This document shows, in pieces, positions 6,828 through 15,156 of a stretch of 64,000 bases of DNA (position 1 is its first letter; each line of letters begins with the position of its first letter). A model generated the notes under the pieces. It searched no databases. It was not told where the DNA came from and was given only the letters and a program-made list of their open reading frames with translations. Origin of the DNA: JAAXVQ01 sp964604705. Lineage in GTDB: Bacteria; Oederibacteriota; JAAXVQ01. Both the position numbers and the translations under genes were made by a program. The stretch is from NCBI GenBank assembly GCA_964604705.1, contig CAZSAP010000016.1, positions 1 to 64,000 of the forward strand. The letters run 5' to 3'.

Positions 6828-9410
6828 ATGGCAGCGAGAGCAAAAGCAGCATCGCGTCCCAGTGCTCGTAAAACCAAAAAACGACCCACCGCATCACCTG
6901 TGCCTGCAACCAGTGGAACCTCACTGGATTGGGGGCGTCCCTTATTGTTGACCGCGGCCTTAATTTTCGCCTGGTTGGGGCAGGATCAGTGGTTTGCCCG
7001 TCAACTCATGTGGGGCTTGGCCTATTGGGCGGGCGCGGCGGCGTTGTTGGCCATGGCGTTTTGGAAGTCCCCGGCCATGACCGAAGACCCGACACCCGTC
7101 TCTAAACGTTTGGAAATCACGTTGGTGGTAGCGGCGGTGGCCCTGGCGGCCTTGGTTCGTCTTTGGCAACTCACACGTCTGCCCAATGGTTTCTTCTTTG
7201 ACGAGGCCATGAATGCCCTGATCGGGCAGCAGATCAACACCGATCCGAAGTATCTCCCAATCTTTGGTCCCTCGGACGCGCCGGCACCAACGCTCTACCA
7301 TTATTTTAATGCCTTGGCGTTGCGCATCGGCGGCGTAACCATCTTGGCTGCGCGTTGGGTGCCGGCCGGGTTGGGCATTGCGACCGTGGCCATGTTTTAT
7401 TTTTTGGCGCGACGTTTGTACTCACGGCCGGTTGCATTGGCCATGGTGGTGGTGTTTGCCCTCATGCGCTGGCATATGAATTTCACGCGCATCAATTTCA
7501 TCGGTGCGGCAACGCCACTGTTTGGTGCGGCCGCGGCCTACTTTCTTTTACGCGGCATGGAGACCAAGAACCGGTGGCATATGGCACTCTCGGGGCTGGC
7601 TGTGTCCATGGGCCTGTACACGTACTATGCGTCCAATTTGGTGCCGCTTGTGTTGGGACCCTACATGGTCGCGCAATTGTTTTGGGACCGCCATTTCGTG
7701 CGTGAGCAATGGAAAAATGTACTCGCCTTCTTGGCCGTGTCCCTTGCGGTCTTTGCTCCGCTCGGCCATTTTGCGCTTACGCATAAGGATCAGTTTTTTG
7801 CGCGCAACGGCCAGGTTCTCATTTTCAATCATGTGCCTCCGGCCGATGCCATGAAGGCGTTTTGGCTGAATGTGAAAACGACGTTTCTTATGTTCAATTA
7901 TTTTGGGGACTGCAACGGACGGCACAATATTCCGGAAGTGCCCATGCTGGATCTGGTCTCGGGCATGTTGTTCGGAATCGGTTTGCTCTGGAGCATCCGT
8001 TTTTTTTATCGCAAGCATGCGTTCCTGGTCTTGCTTTGGTTCTTGGTTTCCTTGGTGCCCGGCTTTCTCACCATCGAAGCTCCTCAAAGTTACCGCTGCA
8101 TCGGGGCCATCATTCCGGTGGCGCTTTTGATTGGGTTCGGTCTTGAGGTTGTATGGAGAGGAGCATTGGAGCTGACACGGCATACGGTCGCGCAACGCTG
8201 GGTATGGTTGGTTCTGATTCCGCTGGTGGGGTGGATCGGTTATCAAAATATTAGCGATTATTTTGACCGACAAGCGCATCATATGGCGTGTTGGTCAGAG
8301 TTTTCCGCCCGCGAAGCGGCCATTGGAACACGTTTGCGTGCCCTGGGCGGAAGCTATCACGGGTACATATCCGCAGGGTCGTTTGACTACCCCACGATCC
8401 GGTTTTTAGGGTATCCCAACATGGAAGCCGAACCGTTCAACATGGTGCAGTCCATTCCGAGTCATTATCTAGGGACCAAGAACTTGGTCTATTGTTTGCT
8501 TCCCATCCATGAAAACGCCCAGGAACTTTTAAAATTCTATTACCCCCACGGGGAGCTCCGTACCTACAGCAGTCCCTATGATTTTAATCTCTTTACGGAA
8601 TTCACGGTTTCCGCCGGGGAGTTGCAGACGTCACGCGGCGTGAAGGCGGAATATCGCACGGCCGACGGACGCGTGGTGGAAGGACAAGACGGCATGCAGG
8701 AATGGATGATCAAACCCAACGCCGCACCGGTGACCGGACAGGTCGGCGTACGTTGGAGCGGGAGCATTCAGGTCCCGGCCTGGGATGTGTACCAGTTCAT
8801 GGTGGAGGGCGGAACCTCCACCCGTATTCGTTTGGATCAACGCGAGGTTTCGGCTCAAGGAATTGACTTACCCCAAGGGCTGCACACCATCGAGGTTCGT
8901 ACCTCGTTTGCAACCTCCCAGGGAGTGCGTGTGGCCTGGAAGCGCCGCGCCGGGGATGTATGGACGGTGATTCCCGGACATTATCTGATGCCGCAAAGTG
9001 AAGTTCACGGCTTGACCGGCTCGTATTTCCCCTCACCGGATTGGAAAGGCAATCCGTCGTTGAAGCGCGTGGATCCGTTCATGTCTTTGTTGGGAGCCGA
9101 TTTCCCGCTCTCGGCACCGTTTTCCGTCCGCTGGGAAGGAACCTTTAAGGTGGAGAAAGACGGCGGGTATACGTTTGGAACCTTGAACAATCAATTTTCA
9201 TGGGTGTATGTGGATGAAAAATTGGTGGTGGCCAACACCGTGGCCGATGGGTTTCAGGAAGCACCGGTACGTTTAAGCGCGGGCACACACCGCATCCGAA
9301 TTGATTATCAAAAAAAGGAAGGCGCGTATCCGACGTTCGTCCTGTACTGGACGCCGCCCAAGCAGCCCAAGCAGAAAGTGCCGTTTAAGGCGTTTGAACC
9401 CGCGTTTTAA
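6828..9410 (+). CDS. GT39/ArnT-type membrane glycosyltransferase with C-terminal PA14 domain
   Basis: An 860-residue membrane protein. Residues 1-35 are basic and Ala-rich. About ten hydrophobic segments span roughly 40-480, and the first large periplasmic loop carries the acidic FFFDEAMNAL motif of GT39/GT83 polyprenyl-phosphate-sugar-dependent transferases. The soluble C-terminal part (about 500-860) ends with a PA14-like beta domain (LTGSYFPSPDWKG, SVRWEGTFKVEKDGGYTFG, GTHRIRIDY). A weaker related beta segment lies just before it. Such enzymes transfer a sugar from a lipid carrier to a protein, lipid or glycan on the outer face of the inner membrane. The PA14 part may bind the acceptor glycan. 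ATG 6828 has AAGGAG upstream. Acceptor unknown. Confidence 0.8.
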   Translation: MAARAKAASRPSARKTKKRPTASPVPATSGTSLDWGRPLLLTAALIFAWLGQDQWFARQLMWGLAYWAGAAALLAMAFWKSPAMTEDPTPVSKRLEITLVVAAVALAALVRLWQLTRLPNGFFFDEAMNALIGQQINTDPKYLPIFGPSDAPAPTLYHYFNALALRIGGVTILAARWVPAGLGIATVAMFYFLARRLYSRPVALAMVVVFALMRWHMNFTRINFIGAATPLFGAAAAYFLLRGMETKNRWHMALSGLAVSMGLYTYYASNLVPLVLGPYMVAQLFWDRHFVREQWKNVLAFLAVSLAVFAPLGHFALTHKDQFFARNGQVLIFNHVPPADAMKAFWLNVKTTFLMFNYFGDCNGRHNIPEVPMLDLVSGMLFGIGLLWSIRFFYRKHAFLVLLWFLVSLVPGFLTIEAPQSYRCIGAIIPVALLIGFGLEVVWRGALELTRHTVAQRWVWLVLIPLVGWIGYQNISDYFDRQAHHMACWSEFSAREAAIGTRLRALGGSYHGYISAGSFDYPTIRFLGYPNMEAEPFNMVQSIPSHYLGTKNLVYCLLPIHENAQELLKFYYPHGELRTYSSPYDFNLFTEFTVSAGELQTSRGVKAEYRTADGRVVEGQDGMQEWMIKPNAAPVTGQVGVRWSGSIQVPAWDVYQFMVEGGTSTRIRLDQREVSAQGIDLPQGLHTIEVRTSFATSQGVRVAWKRRAGDVWTVIPGHYLMPQSEVHGLTGSYFPSPDWKGNPSLKRVDPFMSLLGADFPLSAPFSVRWEGTFKVEKDGGYTFGTLNNQFSWVYVDEKLVVANTVADGFQEAPVRLSAGTHRIRIDYQKKEGAYPTFVLYWTPPKQPKQKVPFKAFEPAF

Positions 9411-9537
9411 TCACGCGCACAGATTTTACAAGCAGTGAAAAATGAGCTATGCTCAATAGGTGGGAAGCGTTCAGCGGTGTAATAAACCGTTTGCGCCCGC
9501 GGTCCAATCCGTAGGCTGCGCTGAACCCGGAGGCGAG

Positions 9538-9843
9538 ATGGAAACCATGCATTTGGAATTTGAAATTCAGGAGATCTTTCGGCGCCGTCGGGTGAAGGTG
9601 ATCGCCTGCGCAGTCACGGCTTTAAGTGCCTTGCTGGGTTTGGGGTTTTTAAGCCAACGGGCAGCCGAATCGATCATGGGCATTCCCATGATGTTTTTCA
9701 TGTACATTCTGGGGGTGTTTATTATTGCGGTAGGCGCATACACCTTTGTGTTTTGGCGCTGCCCTGTTTGCAATTCGTATTTGGGTCGAGCCATTAATCA
9801 ACAACGCTGTCACGATTGCGGAACCCGGTTGCGCCGCGCATGA
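9538..9843 (+). CDS. Small membrane protein with C-terminal zinc ribbon (paralogue 1)
   Basis: A 101-residue protein of unknown function. After a basic N-terminal stretch (IFRRRRVKVI) come two hydrophobic segments, then a C-terminal zinc-ribbon-like motif: WRCPVCNSYLG followed by CHDCGTRL. The positive-inside pattern suggests a hairpin in the inner membrane with the zinc ribbon in the cytoplasm. ATG 9538 has GGAGG four bases upstream. Its last four bases overlap the start of the next gene, which has the same architecture and the same WRCPxC...LG motif, so the two are tandem paralogues made as a coupled pair. No function is known to me. Confidence 0.65.
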   Translation: METMHLEFEIQEIFRRRRVKVIACAVTALSALLGLGFLSQRAAESIMGIPMMFFMYILGVFIIAVGAYTFVFWRCPVCNSYLGRAINQQRCHDCGTRLRRA

Positions 9844-10166
9844 GTCAAGAAGCCCCGTTGGCGAAAACAGAGTTGCCGCGAAACAAAGATGTGGTGCGGG
9901 CGTTTGCGCTAAGAAAAGCGCTGGCAGTGTCCGCCGGGGTGGGTTTGGTGTTTGGGTTGACGGCCATTGGCTTTTTTAATGAGAATTCAACCTTGGTGCT
10001 GGGGGGACTCACGGCACGAGGGTGGCAACTGGCCGTTATTGGCATCATGCTGATTTTGGCGGGCGTGATGATTGCGGTTTGGCGTTGCCCGGCCTGCTCC
10101 TTTTTCTTGGGTATGGCCGGGGAACCGCGTCAATGTCCGCGTTGTCAGGCTCAGCTAAAAAAGTAA
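9840..10166 (+). CDS. Small membrane protein with C-terminal zinc ribbon (paralogue 2)
   Basis: A 108-residue protein matching the previous gene in layout: two hydrophobic segments (residues about 30-52 and 62-82) and a C-terminal ribbon WRCPACSFFLG ... CPRCQAQL. It differs by a hydrophilic 25-residue N-terminal extension. The ATGA overlap with the upstream gene fixes the start at 9840. The paralogues may form a heteromeric membrane complex; that is inference. Function unknown. Confidence 0.65.
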   Translation: MSQEAPLAKTELPRNKDVVRAFALRKALAVSAGVGLVFGLTAIGFFNENSTLVLGGLTARGWQLAVIGIMLILAGVMIAVWRCPACSFFLGMAGEPRQCPRCQAQLKK

Positions 10167-10222
10167 AGAGACATAAAGCAGATCAGAAGCAAGCCGCAGA
10201 GGCGGCTCGGGGAGAACGTAGT

Positions 10223-10609
10223 ATGACCGATACCAAGAAACAAAAGATTTTCTTTATGGTCGCATTTTTTACCATCATGCTGCCGCAAACCCTTTTGGCA
10301 TATGTGTTTGTGATGAAGCCGGAATGGGTGACTCAGGTTGAGATGAATCTAAGTGTCCAGCTGGGCATTCCGCAGGCCTTGCGGGGCGTTTATCGTCTCT
10401 TGGCTTTGATCCAAGCGCTTAATTGCTATGCCTATGCCGAAAAAACCGAGCTAAAGGCATTTTGGAAATGGATCATGTTGGTTATGATTTTCTTGGTTCC
10501 TCCCACGCAATGGGTTGTGGTGATTGCGCTGTTGATTCAGGATCCCAAAGTGCTTTCAAAACCATTGGCGGAAAACCTGGATACCAACATTCGCGAAATC
10601 AATGGCTAG
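10223..10609 (+). CDS. Small integral membrane protein, unknown function
   Basis: A 128-residue protein with three or four hydrophobic segments: one after a short charged N-terminus (FFMVAFFTIMLPQTLLAYVF), one or two around residues 50-70, and one at residues 82-104. It lacks the zinc-ribbon motif of its two neighbours upstream but follows them in the same direction and may belong to the same operon. ATG 10223 is preceded by a GGGGAGA site; longer in-frame starts run back over the preceding gene. No family recognised. Confidence 0.5.
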   Translation: MTDTKKQKIFFMVAFFTIMLPQTLLAYVFVMKPEWVTQVEMNLSVQLGIPQALRGVYRLLALIQALNCYAYAEKTELKAFWKWIMLVMIFLVPPTQWVVVIALLIQDPKVLSKPLAENLDTNIREING

Positions 10610-10635
10610 CCCATCCGCGAGCGCGCTGCTCGGCA

Positions 10636-11013
10636 TTAAGTCTTAAAGAGTTTGTTCCACAGCGAGGGCTTGGCTTCCAACATCTCATTTCCTATCGGAA
10701 ACAATTTGCAGGTGGTGCATTTTCCGTTTTGCCAAGGCCAGAACATGGCCACGATGGCGTGCTCGGGAAAGGATTTGCAGAAAAGGGTTTGTTCGTTGCG
10801 TATCCCACCGAAAGCTTCGGCAATGCGTTTGGCCACAGCATCGGGCTTGGCTCCGGGTGGTTTTAAGGCCGGTCCGAGTATTGTTTCCAGGCGTGTATGC
10901 CAGGTAGGCAGGTCCGGATTTTCAATCACGACATCAATCAACGAGGCGTCGGCAGACCGCTTTTCGAAAACATTCAATCCTTTGAGTGCTTCATGCACTT
11001 CGGTTAATTGCAT
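10636..11013 (-). CDS. Hypothetical soluble protein
   Basis: A 125-residue protein with no recognised family. It has a mixed alpha/beta-like composition and a single CTTC motif near residue 100 (GKCTTCKLFPIG). No signal peptide or membrane segment. The start is supported by AAGGAG located 6 bases upstream. It converges on the small membrane gene that ends at 10609. Real-gene status rests on the ribosome site, length and absence of a better frame; no function is offered. Confidence 0.5.
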   Translation of the reverse strand: MQLTEVHEALKGLNVFEKRSADASLIDVVIENPDLPTWHTRLETILGPALKPPGAKPDAVAKRIAEAFGGIRNEQTLFCKSFPEHAIVAMFWPWQNGKCTTCKLFPIGNEMLEAKPSLWNKLFKT

Positions 11014-11137
11014 GGAATACTCCTTCGAGGGTGTTGGGTCCCAGGGCGGGTGCTGGGTATGAGTGTACCATGACCGGGATTCATCCGGAGCGGAGAATTT
11101 ATTTTTTTAAGAACCGTTGAAGGGGGGGAGCGTACGC

Positions 11138-11407
11138 ATGGAGTGTCGTCCTGGATGTGCCGCGTGTTGCGAGGCCATTTCTATATCCAGTCCTTTGCCG
11201 GGCCTGCCGCAGGGGAAGCCGGCGGGGCGTGTATGTCCGCTTTTGATAGCCGAAACGCGCCTTTGCTCCCTTTGGGCGACCTCGGACTATCCTCCCGTAT
11301 GTCGTAATTTTTCCGCACATCCTGAGCACTGCGGGAGTACGCGGGAAGAGGCGTTGGGGCATTTGGCGCGTTTGGAAGCGCTGACGCGACCGGATGGAAA
11401 AGGTTGA
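11138..11407 (+). CDS. YkgJ-type cysteine-cluster protein
   Basis: An 89-residue protein whose N-terminus CRPGCAACCEAISIS and later Cys residues (RVCPLL, RLCSLW, PVCRNF) match the pattern of the YkgJ / Fe-Zn-cluster family (the CxxxCCx motif). Members carry a metal or Fe-S-like cluster; their biochemical role is poorly defined. ATG 11138 is preceded by a G-rich ribosome site. It is encoded divergently from the hypothetical gene at 10636-11013 and alone in its direction until the lipoprotein gene 80 bases downstream. Confidence 0.7.
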   Translation: MECRPGCAACCEAISISSPLPGLPQGKPAGRVCPLLIAETRLCSLWATSDYPPVCRNFSAHPEHCGSTREEALGHLARLEALTRPDGKG

Positions 11408-11487
11408 ACCACATGATTATCTTCTCGGCACATTCCGCCGATTAGGCTAAAATAAGCGCGTAGGTTATTCCCGGAAGCGAGGCGTCT

Positions 11488-12093
11488 ATGAACCTTCAAC
11501 GTGTTGTACGCATGATGCTGTGGTTGATGGTAGGGCTCTCATTGAATGCGTGTTACTTTAAATCCGTGAACCCACTCCCGCCCAGCGCGGAGTTGGATAA
11601 GTCCTTGTTGGGGTGGTGGCGCGCCGCACCGGACGAAGATAAAAACCCCGAGCATCAGGGTTACTTTCTATTCTTGGAAGACAAGAATGGCCTTTTTCAA
11701 GTGGTGCTGCTGGACCAACAGTATCAATTTGATGAGCAGTATTTAGGCTTCTGCTCCGAGATTAACGGAGAGAAATACATGAATCTGCGTCAGGTAAGTA
11801 TCGGGGATGGCAAACGTGCGCCTGTGGTGGACCCGCTTTATTATTTGGTGCACTATTCGATTAAGGATAAAAAGCAGCTGGAGATGAGTTTGCTCAATGA
11901 ACAATACCTGAAGCAAGCCTTGAAAAACAAGCAATTGAAGGGAACCCAAACCAAAGGCGACGACCTGCTTATCACCGATACGTCGGAACGCTTGAGTGCC
12001 TTTTTGGCGGCGCAGCCGGTGGCGGAGTTGTTGGATAAAAAACTGACCCCCGCCGAAAAGGTCAATGTCGTCCCTGAGATGCAGGTGCAATAA
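11488..12093 (+). CDS. Putative lipoprotein
   Basis: A 201-residue protein with a lipoprotein signal peptide: basic N-terminus, hydrophobic core and a lipobox ending LSLNAC with Cys at residue 22. The first residues of the mature protein (YFKSVNP) contain no Asp at +2, so outer-membrane sorting is plausible. The mature part is charged and begins with a Trp-rich stretch (LLGWWRAAPDEDK). No family recognised. Lipidation would need Lgt, LspA and Lnt; lnt is present at 47825. A possible neighbour is the PpnP gene 50 bases downstream. Confidence 0.65.
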   Translation: MNLQRVVRMMLWLMVGLSLNACYFKSVNPLPPSAELDKSLLGWWRAAPDEDKNPEHQGYFLFLEDKNGLFQVVLLDQQYQFDEQYLGFCSEINGEKYMNLRQVSIGDGKRAPVVDPLYYLVHYSIKDKKQLEMSLLNEQYLKQALKNKQLKGTQTKGDDLLITDTSERLSAFLAAQPVAELLDKKLTPAEKVNVVPEMQVQ

Positions 12094-12143
12094 ATGACCG
12101 TTTTGGCTTCCGGCCGGAACGAATTACTCCAAAGGAGCGGATC

Positions 12144-12467
12144 ATGAACGTAGGCACTAAAATTGAGAATGTGAATGTGGTATTGAAAGCCAATATCTAT
12201 TTTGAGGGCAAAGTCGTAAGTCATACCTTGGAACAAAAGGACGGATCCAAGCAAACCGTTGGTTTGATTTATCCAGGATCCTTTAACTTTGGTACAGGCG
12301 CACCGGAACGCATGGATATCCTCGCGGGTGAGTGCAAGGTGAAAGTGGCGGGAGAAACCGCTTGGAAGACCTATACGGCAGGAACCTTTTTTGAAGTGCC
12401 GGGCAAATCTTCGTTTGACATCACGGTCGAGCAAGGGATCGCCGAGTATCTCTGCACGTTTAAATAA
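12144..12467 (+). CDS. ppnP: Pyrimidine/purine nucleoside phosphorylase (cupin)
   Basis: A 107-residue single-domain cupin matching PpnP (formerly YaiE/DUF1255). Conserved features are the ANIYFEGKVVSHT start, the IYPGSFNFGTGAPERMDI strand pair, the glycine turn LAGECKVKV, and the end TFFEVPGKSSFDI with a terminal YLC. PpnP cleaves a range of nucleosides with phosphate to give the base and (deoxy)ribose 1-phosphate. Length matches the family (about 95-107). AAAGGAG lies 7 bases upstream of the ATG. A convergent terminator follows. Confidence 0.85.
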   Translation: MNVGTKIENVNVVLKANIYFEGKVVSHTLEQKDGSKQTVGLIYPGSFNFGTGAPERMDILAGECKVKVAGETAWKTYTAGTFFEVPGKSSFDITVEQGIAEYLCTFK

Positions 12468-12482
12468 ACCGCAGGCTGGCCG

Positions 12483-12533
12483 CCCCACTAAGCGCTCTCC
12501 TGCTGCGGATCGAGAGGACGGCGCTTAGTGGGG
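12483..12533. terminator. Bidirectional hairpin between convergent genes
   Basis: A perfect 13-bp stem (12483-12495 with 12521-12533, CCCCACTAAGCGC) encloses 25 bases that can form a smaller hairpin (CTC..GAG). It sits between the converging ppnP and outer-membrane-barrel genes, so it probably ends both transcripts, although no clear T-run follows. Confidence 0.6.
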
Positions 12534-12541
12534 TTGAGCGG

Positions 12542-13279
12542 CTAAAAGTAGAGGCGTATTCCGCCTTGAAGATATATCCCTGAATAATCTGCTTCTTGGT
12601 TCTTAGAAAAATCATCGATTTTTTCCATAACATGTCCGTTCTGATCTTTAAGCTCCGTGATTTTGGCGAAGCGATATCCAAAGTCAAATCCAAATGAAAC
12701 GAATTCATTCACCCAGGTTTCGGCACCAACCATAAATTTTAAAGAAACCGTTGAACCTGTAAAGGAGGTTTTGGACGTGCGGGAAATCATTTCCCCGGAG
12801 GTGGCTAGTGTTCCGACCGCAACGCCACCGGACATCATGACGTTTTCCTGGACACATTGAGCGAATTTTAAAAAACCGGCATACTCAACCGCCGGCATGG
12901 TCAACTCAAACGGATCGGTTGTGGTGGGCACCCATTCATCACTGGAGTTGTCCCAGCGAGCATTTTGCAAATCACCCTTGGTCTGGGCAAGCAGATAATT
13001 GGCTTCGGCGCCAATAATAAAATTATCGCTTAAACCAAACATGATTCCACCACCTCCAGAAAAACCTTCCTTGATGGGTGCGATGTCCTTCCCGCCGAAA
13101 GTGGTATTAAAGTGGTTGATTAAATCAATGGTCTTATTAAAATCCTGCATTGCGTATTGATTGTATCCAAGGTTTCCGAAAAGGCCTACACGTCCTCCTG
13201 GCGTGGGTTGTGCCCAGAGAAGGGTTGAGAATCCAGAACCGACAAAAAGCAAGAGCAACACAATTGTTTTAAACCGCAT
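12542..13279 (-). CDS. Outer-membrane beta-barrel protein
   Basis: A 245-residue protein with a signal peptide (MRFKTIVLLLLFVGSGF, cleavage after LLWAQ) and alternating amphipathic strands such as VGLFGNLGYNQYAM, NFIIGAEANYLLA and VSFGFDFGYRFAKI, ending in the aromatic C-terminal strand SGIYLQGGIRLYF. That terminal Phe is the hallmark of a BAM-inserted barrel. The length suggests 8-10 strands, as in OmpW/OmpX-like porins or adhesins. The start at 13279 is supported by GGAGGG; a longer in-frame reading to 13441 lacks a ribosome site. Function unknown. Confidence 0.7.
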   Translation of the reverse strand: MRFKTIVLLLLFVGSGFSTLLWAQPTPGGRVGLFGNLGYNQYAMQDFNKTIDLINHFNTTFGGKDIAPIKEGFSGGGGIMFGLSDNFIIGAEANYLLAQTKGDLQNARWDNSSDEWVPTTTDPFELTMPAVEYAGFLKFAQCVQENVMMSGGVAVGTLATSGEMISRTSKTSFTGSTVSLKFMVGAETWVNEFVSFGFDFGYRFAKITELKDQNGHVMEKIDDFSKNQEADYSGIYLQGGIRLYF

Positions 13280-13439
13280 ACAGCCCTCCGATAAATGAAT
13301 AAGTACCAATAGCGTATAACCTAAATCACTTACGCATAAAAAGCAAGCAGTTGAATGTATAGATTTAATGTAATTTTTTCGGACCGGAATGGGTCTGACT
13401 ATACAGGTGCTGGAAGGCTGGAGTTCATGGGAGGACCGC

Positions 13440-13889
13440 ATGAGAGCCTGGATTGGTCGTCAGTCGAAGGTGAAAAATTTGGGTGAGACGTTCCGCATAT
13501 CCTGTCCCATGTGTTGTTCCGAGGAGTTTTGGCACCTTTGGAAAATTGAAGAGCAGGTCTTAGTTTGGGGACGTCCTTGGCTGCGGTATCCGCGGGAACA
13601 CTGGTTGGTTTGTCCGATCTGCCTGGGGCGTTTGCCGGTTGTCCCTGGGGCCTTGTCCGAAACAAAGCGAATCGCCTGCCTCCATCGCAACTATTTGGCC
13701 GGGGGGCTGCCGGAAAAGGAATACCAGGCGGGATTAAGGCAAAAGTATGTTCCCGCATTCGAAAGCGTGCTGCAGAGCCTGGAGCCTTGGACAGACCAAG
13801 TTCAAGCAGCGACGCAGGGCTTGCGAAAAAAAGTGGACACAACCCGGGCTGTTACGGGTCACATTCGATCATGTCGAGGTTGGGGTTGA
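13440..13889 (+). CDS. Hypothetical protein with paired CxxC motifs
   Basis: A 149-residue protein. Near its N-terminus it carries two cysteine pairs, SCPMCCSEEF and VCPICLGRLP, spaced about 40 residues apart, which would make a zinc-ribbon-like site. The rest is helical and charged, ending in a basic tail. ATG 13440 is preceded by GGAGGA; an in-frame ATG at 13389 would add 17 residues. Together with the next two genes it forms a run of three unrecognised genes. No function offered. Confidence 0.5.
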   Translation: MRAWIGRQSKVKNLGETFRISCPMCCSEEFWHLWKIEEQVLVWGRPWLRYPREHWLVCPICLGRLPVVPGALSETKRIACLHRNYLAGGLPEKEYQAGLRQKYVPAFESVLQSLEPWTDQVQAATQGLRKKVDTTRAVTGHIRSCRGWG

Positions 13890-13928
13890 AAGCAATGTCG
13901 TGCAATGAATTTTAAGGAAGGCACAGGT

Positions 13929-14381
13929 ATGTTGACCGTCCATATTTATGAAATCGTTATCTCCTTAAAAATTTCCGGGAAACCCAGCTTTGACCTGATG
14001 TTGTCGCGGGCCGGTAACGTGAGTCGTATGGGCACAGGCGCCACGGGCGTGGATGAAAACGTCTATGTCGGTGTGGTTGCCCCCACGATGTTTGAAAATG
14101 TTTTACAGGGCATTCCCGTCACCTGGCCGCTTGCGTTTGGGCAGTATGAAACAGCCCAGAAGAAAGGGAATCTCTGTGAATTGGCCGTGATTTTTTTGAA
14201 CGCGGATCACTCCTGTAAGGAAGGATTCTATTTTAGGTATGGATCCGAATCCCAAGGTCCCCCGCGCGAAATAATGCGATTTATTTTAGCGGCGAAAACC
14301 TTGACCGAGCCCTGGTATCAGGAACAACAGTGGTTGGAACAGCAAGCTCCAATGGGGTCTCCCAAACCCTCTCGGCATTAA
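13929..14381 (+). CDS. Hypothetical protein
   Basis: A 150-residue soluble protein of no recognised family. It starts with a predicted strand (LTVHIYEIVISLKISG), contains a Gly-rich central stretch (MGTGATGVDENVYVG) and ends in a helical, acidic-aromatic segment. ATG 13929 is chosen because AAGGAAGG lies 8 bases before it. It is 39 bases after the previous gene and about 95 before the next, so the three may form one operon. Confidence 0.45.
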   Translation: MLTVHIYEIVISLKISGKPSFDLMLSRAGNVSRMGTGATGVDENVYVGVVAPTMFENVLQGIPVTWPLAFGQYETAQKKGNLCELAVIFLNADHSCKEGFYFRYGSESQGPPREIMRFILAAKTLTEPWYQEQQWLEQQAPMGSPKPSRH

Positions 14382-14476
14382 AAGGTTTTTGCAGGTCGGG
14401 AAGCCAAGCGGTTTTATGCGCGCATCTGCACCGAGTGTCGTGTACGACAGATGGGCGTAGACGTCAGGAGCAGGTC

Positions 14477-15154
14477 ATGACATCCGATAGGGATCCTCAA
14501 TCGTTTAACGCAGTGCCCAATGAGGAAGAGATTCGGGAGAAGGTGCGCGAGACGGTTCGCGACTTGGACGTGGAGGATCCCAAAAGCCGTCAGGCAGTTG
14601 AAGAATGGTTGTTTCAAAAATTGTTGCATTTAAAAAAGGACGGCGGCGTACCCGACAAGAGCCGGGCGCTGGGTATTATCCTAGGTGCAACGCAACTTCA
14701 GAAAACCGGATTGCCTTCCGGGGCGAGACCTATGTCACGTCACAGGCTTCCCTTAAATTTCCATCCCGAGTACACCCAGGCAGAATTTGCCAAAATAAGT
14801 TATGGCCTCTCGCCGGTCTCATTGCAAGATAAATGGTTGATTGCCTTGGTAGGGCAAGACCTTTTCTTTTATCGAACCGGGGCTCAATTATGCGTGTACA
14901 CCATGCATTTTGTCCCAAGTGCACAGGGTCAGCGCGCGGCCGAGACGTGGGTGGATCAGGCGTTTATTGAGCAAAACGCCTGGAACAGTCCGGCGTATGC
15001 CGAACGCTTGTTGGAGTATCTTGTTCAACGGCTGCTGCTCAGCCGTTTGGTAAAATTCCCGTATCCGCCCATGCTGCGTAAATCTTTGGATCGGCACATG
15101 TTGCAGCTTAGCCTGGTGGGCGATGCCTTGGCCAACGACGAACATCGTTCGTGA
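14477..15154 (+). CDS. Hypothetical protein
   Basis: A 225-residue protein of no recognised family. The N-terminal 60 residues are very acidic and helical (EEEIREKVRETVRDLDVED); the remainder is globular, with a HPEYTQAEFAKISYGL segment. No signal peptide or membrane segment. ATG 14477 is preceded by CAGGAG; the reading frame stays open back to 14330 without a ribosome site. It converges on the GT2 gene, whose stop codon lies only two bases away. Confidence 0.5.
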   Translation: MTSDRDPQSFNAVPNEEEIREKVRETVRDLDVEDPKSRQAVEEWLFQKLLHLKKDGGVPDKSRALGIILGATQLQKTGLPSGARPMSRHRLPLNFHPEYTQAEFAKISYGLSPVSLQDKWLIALVGQDLFFYRTGAQLCVYTMHFVPSAQGQRAAETWVDQAFIEQNAWNSPAYAERLLEYLVQRLLLSRLVKFPYPPMLRKSLDRHMLQLSLVGDALANDEHRS

Positions 15155-15156
15155 AC

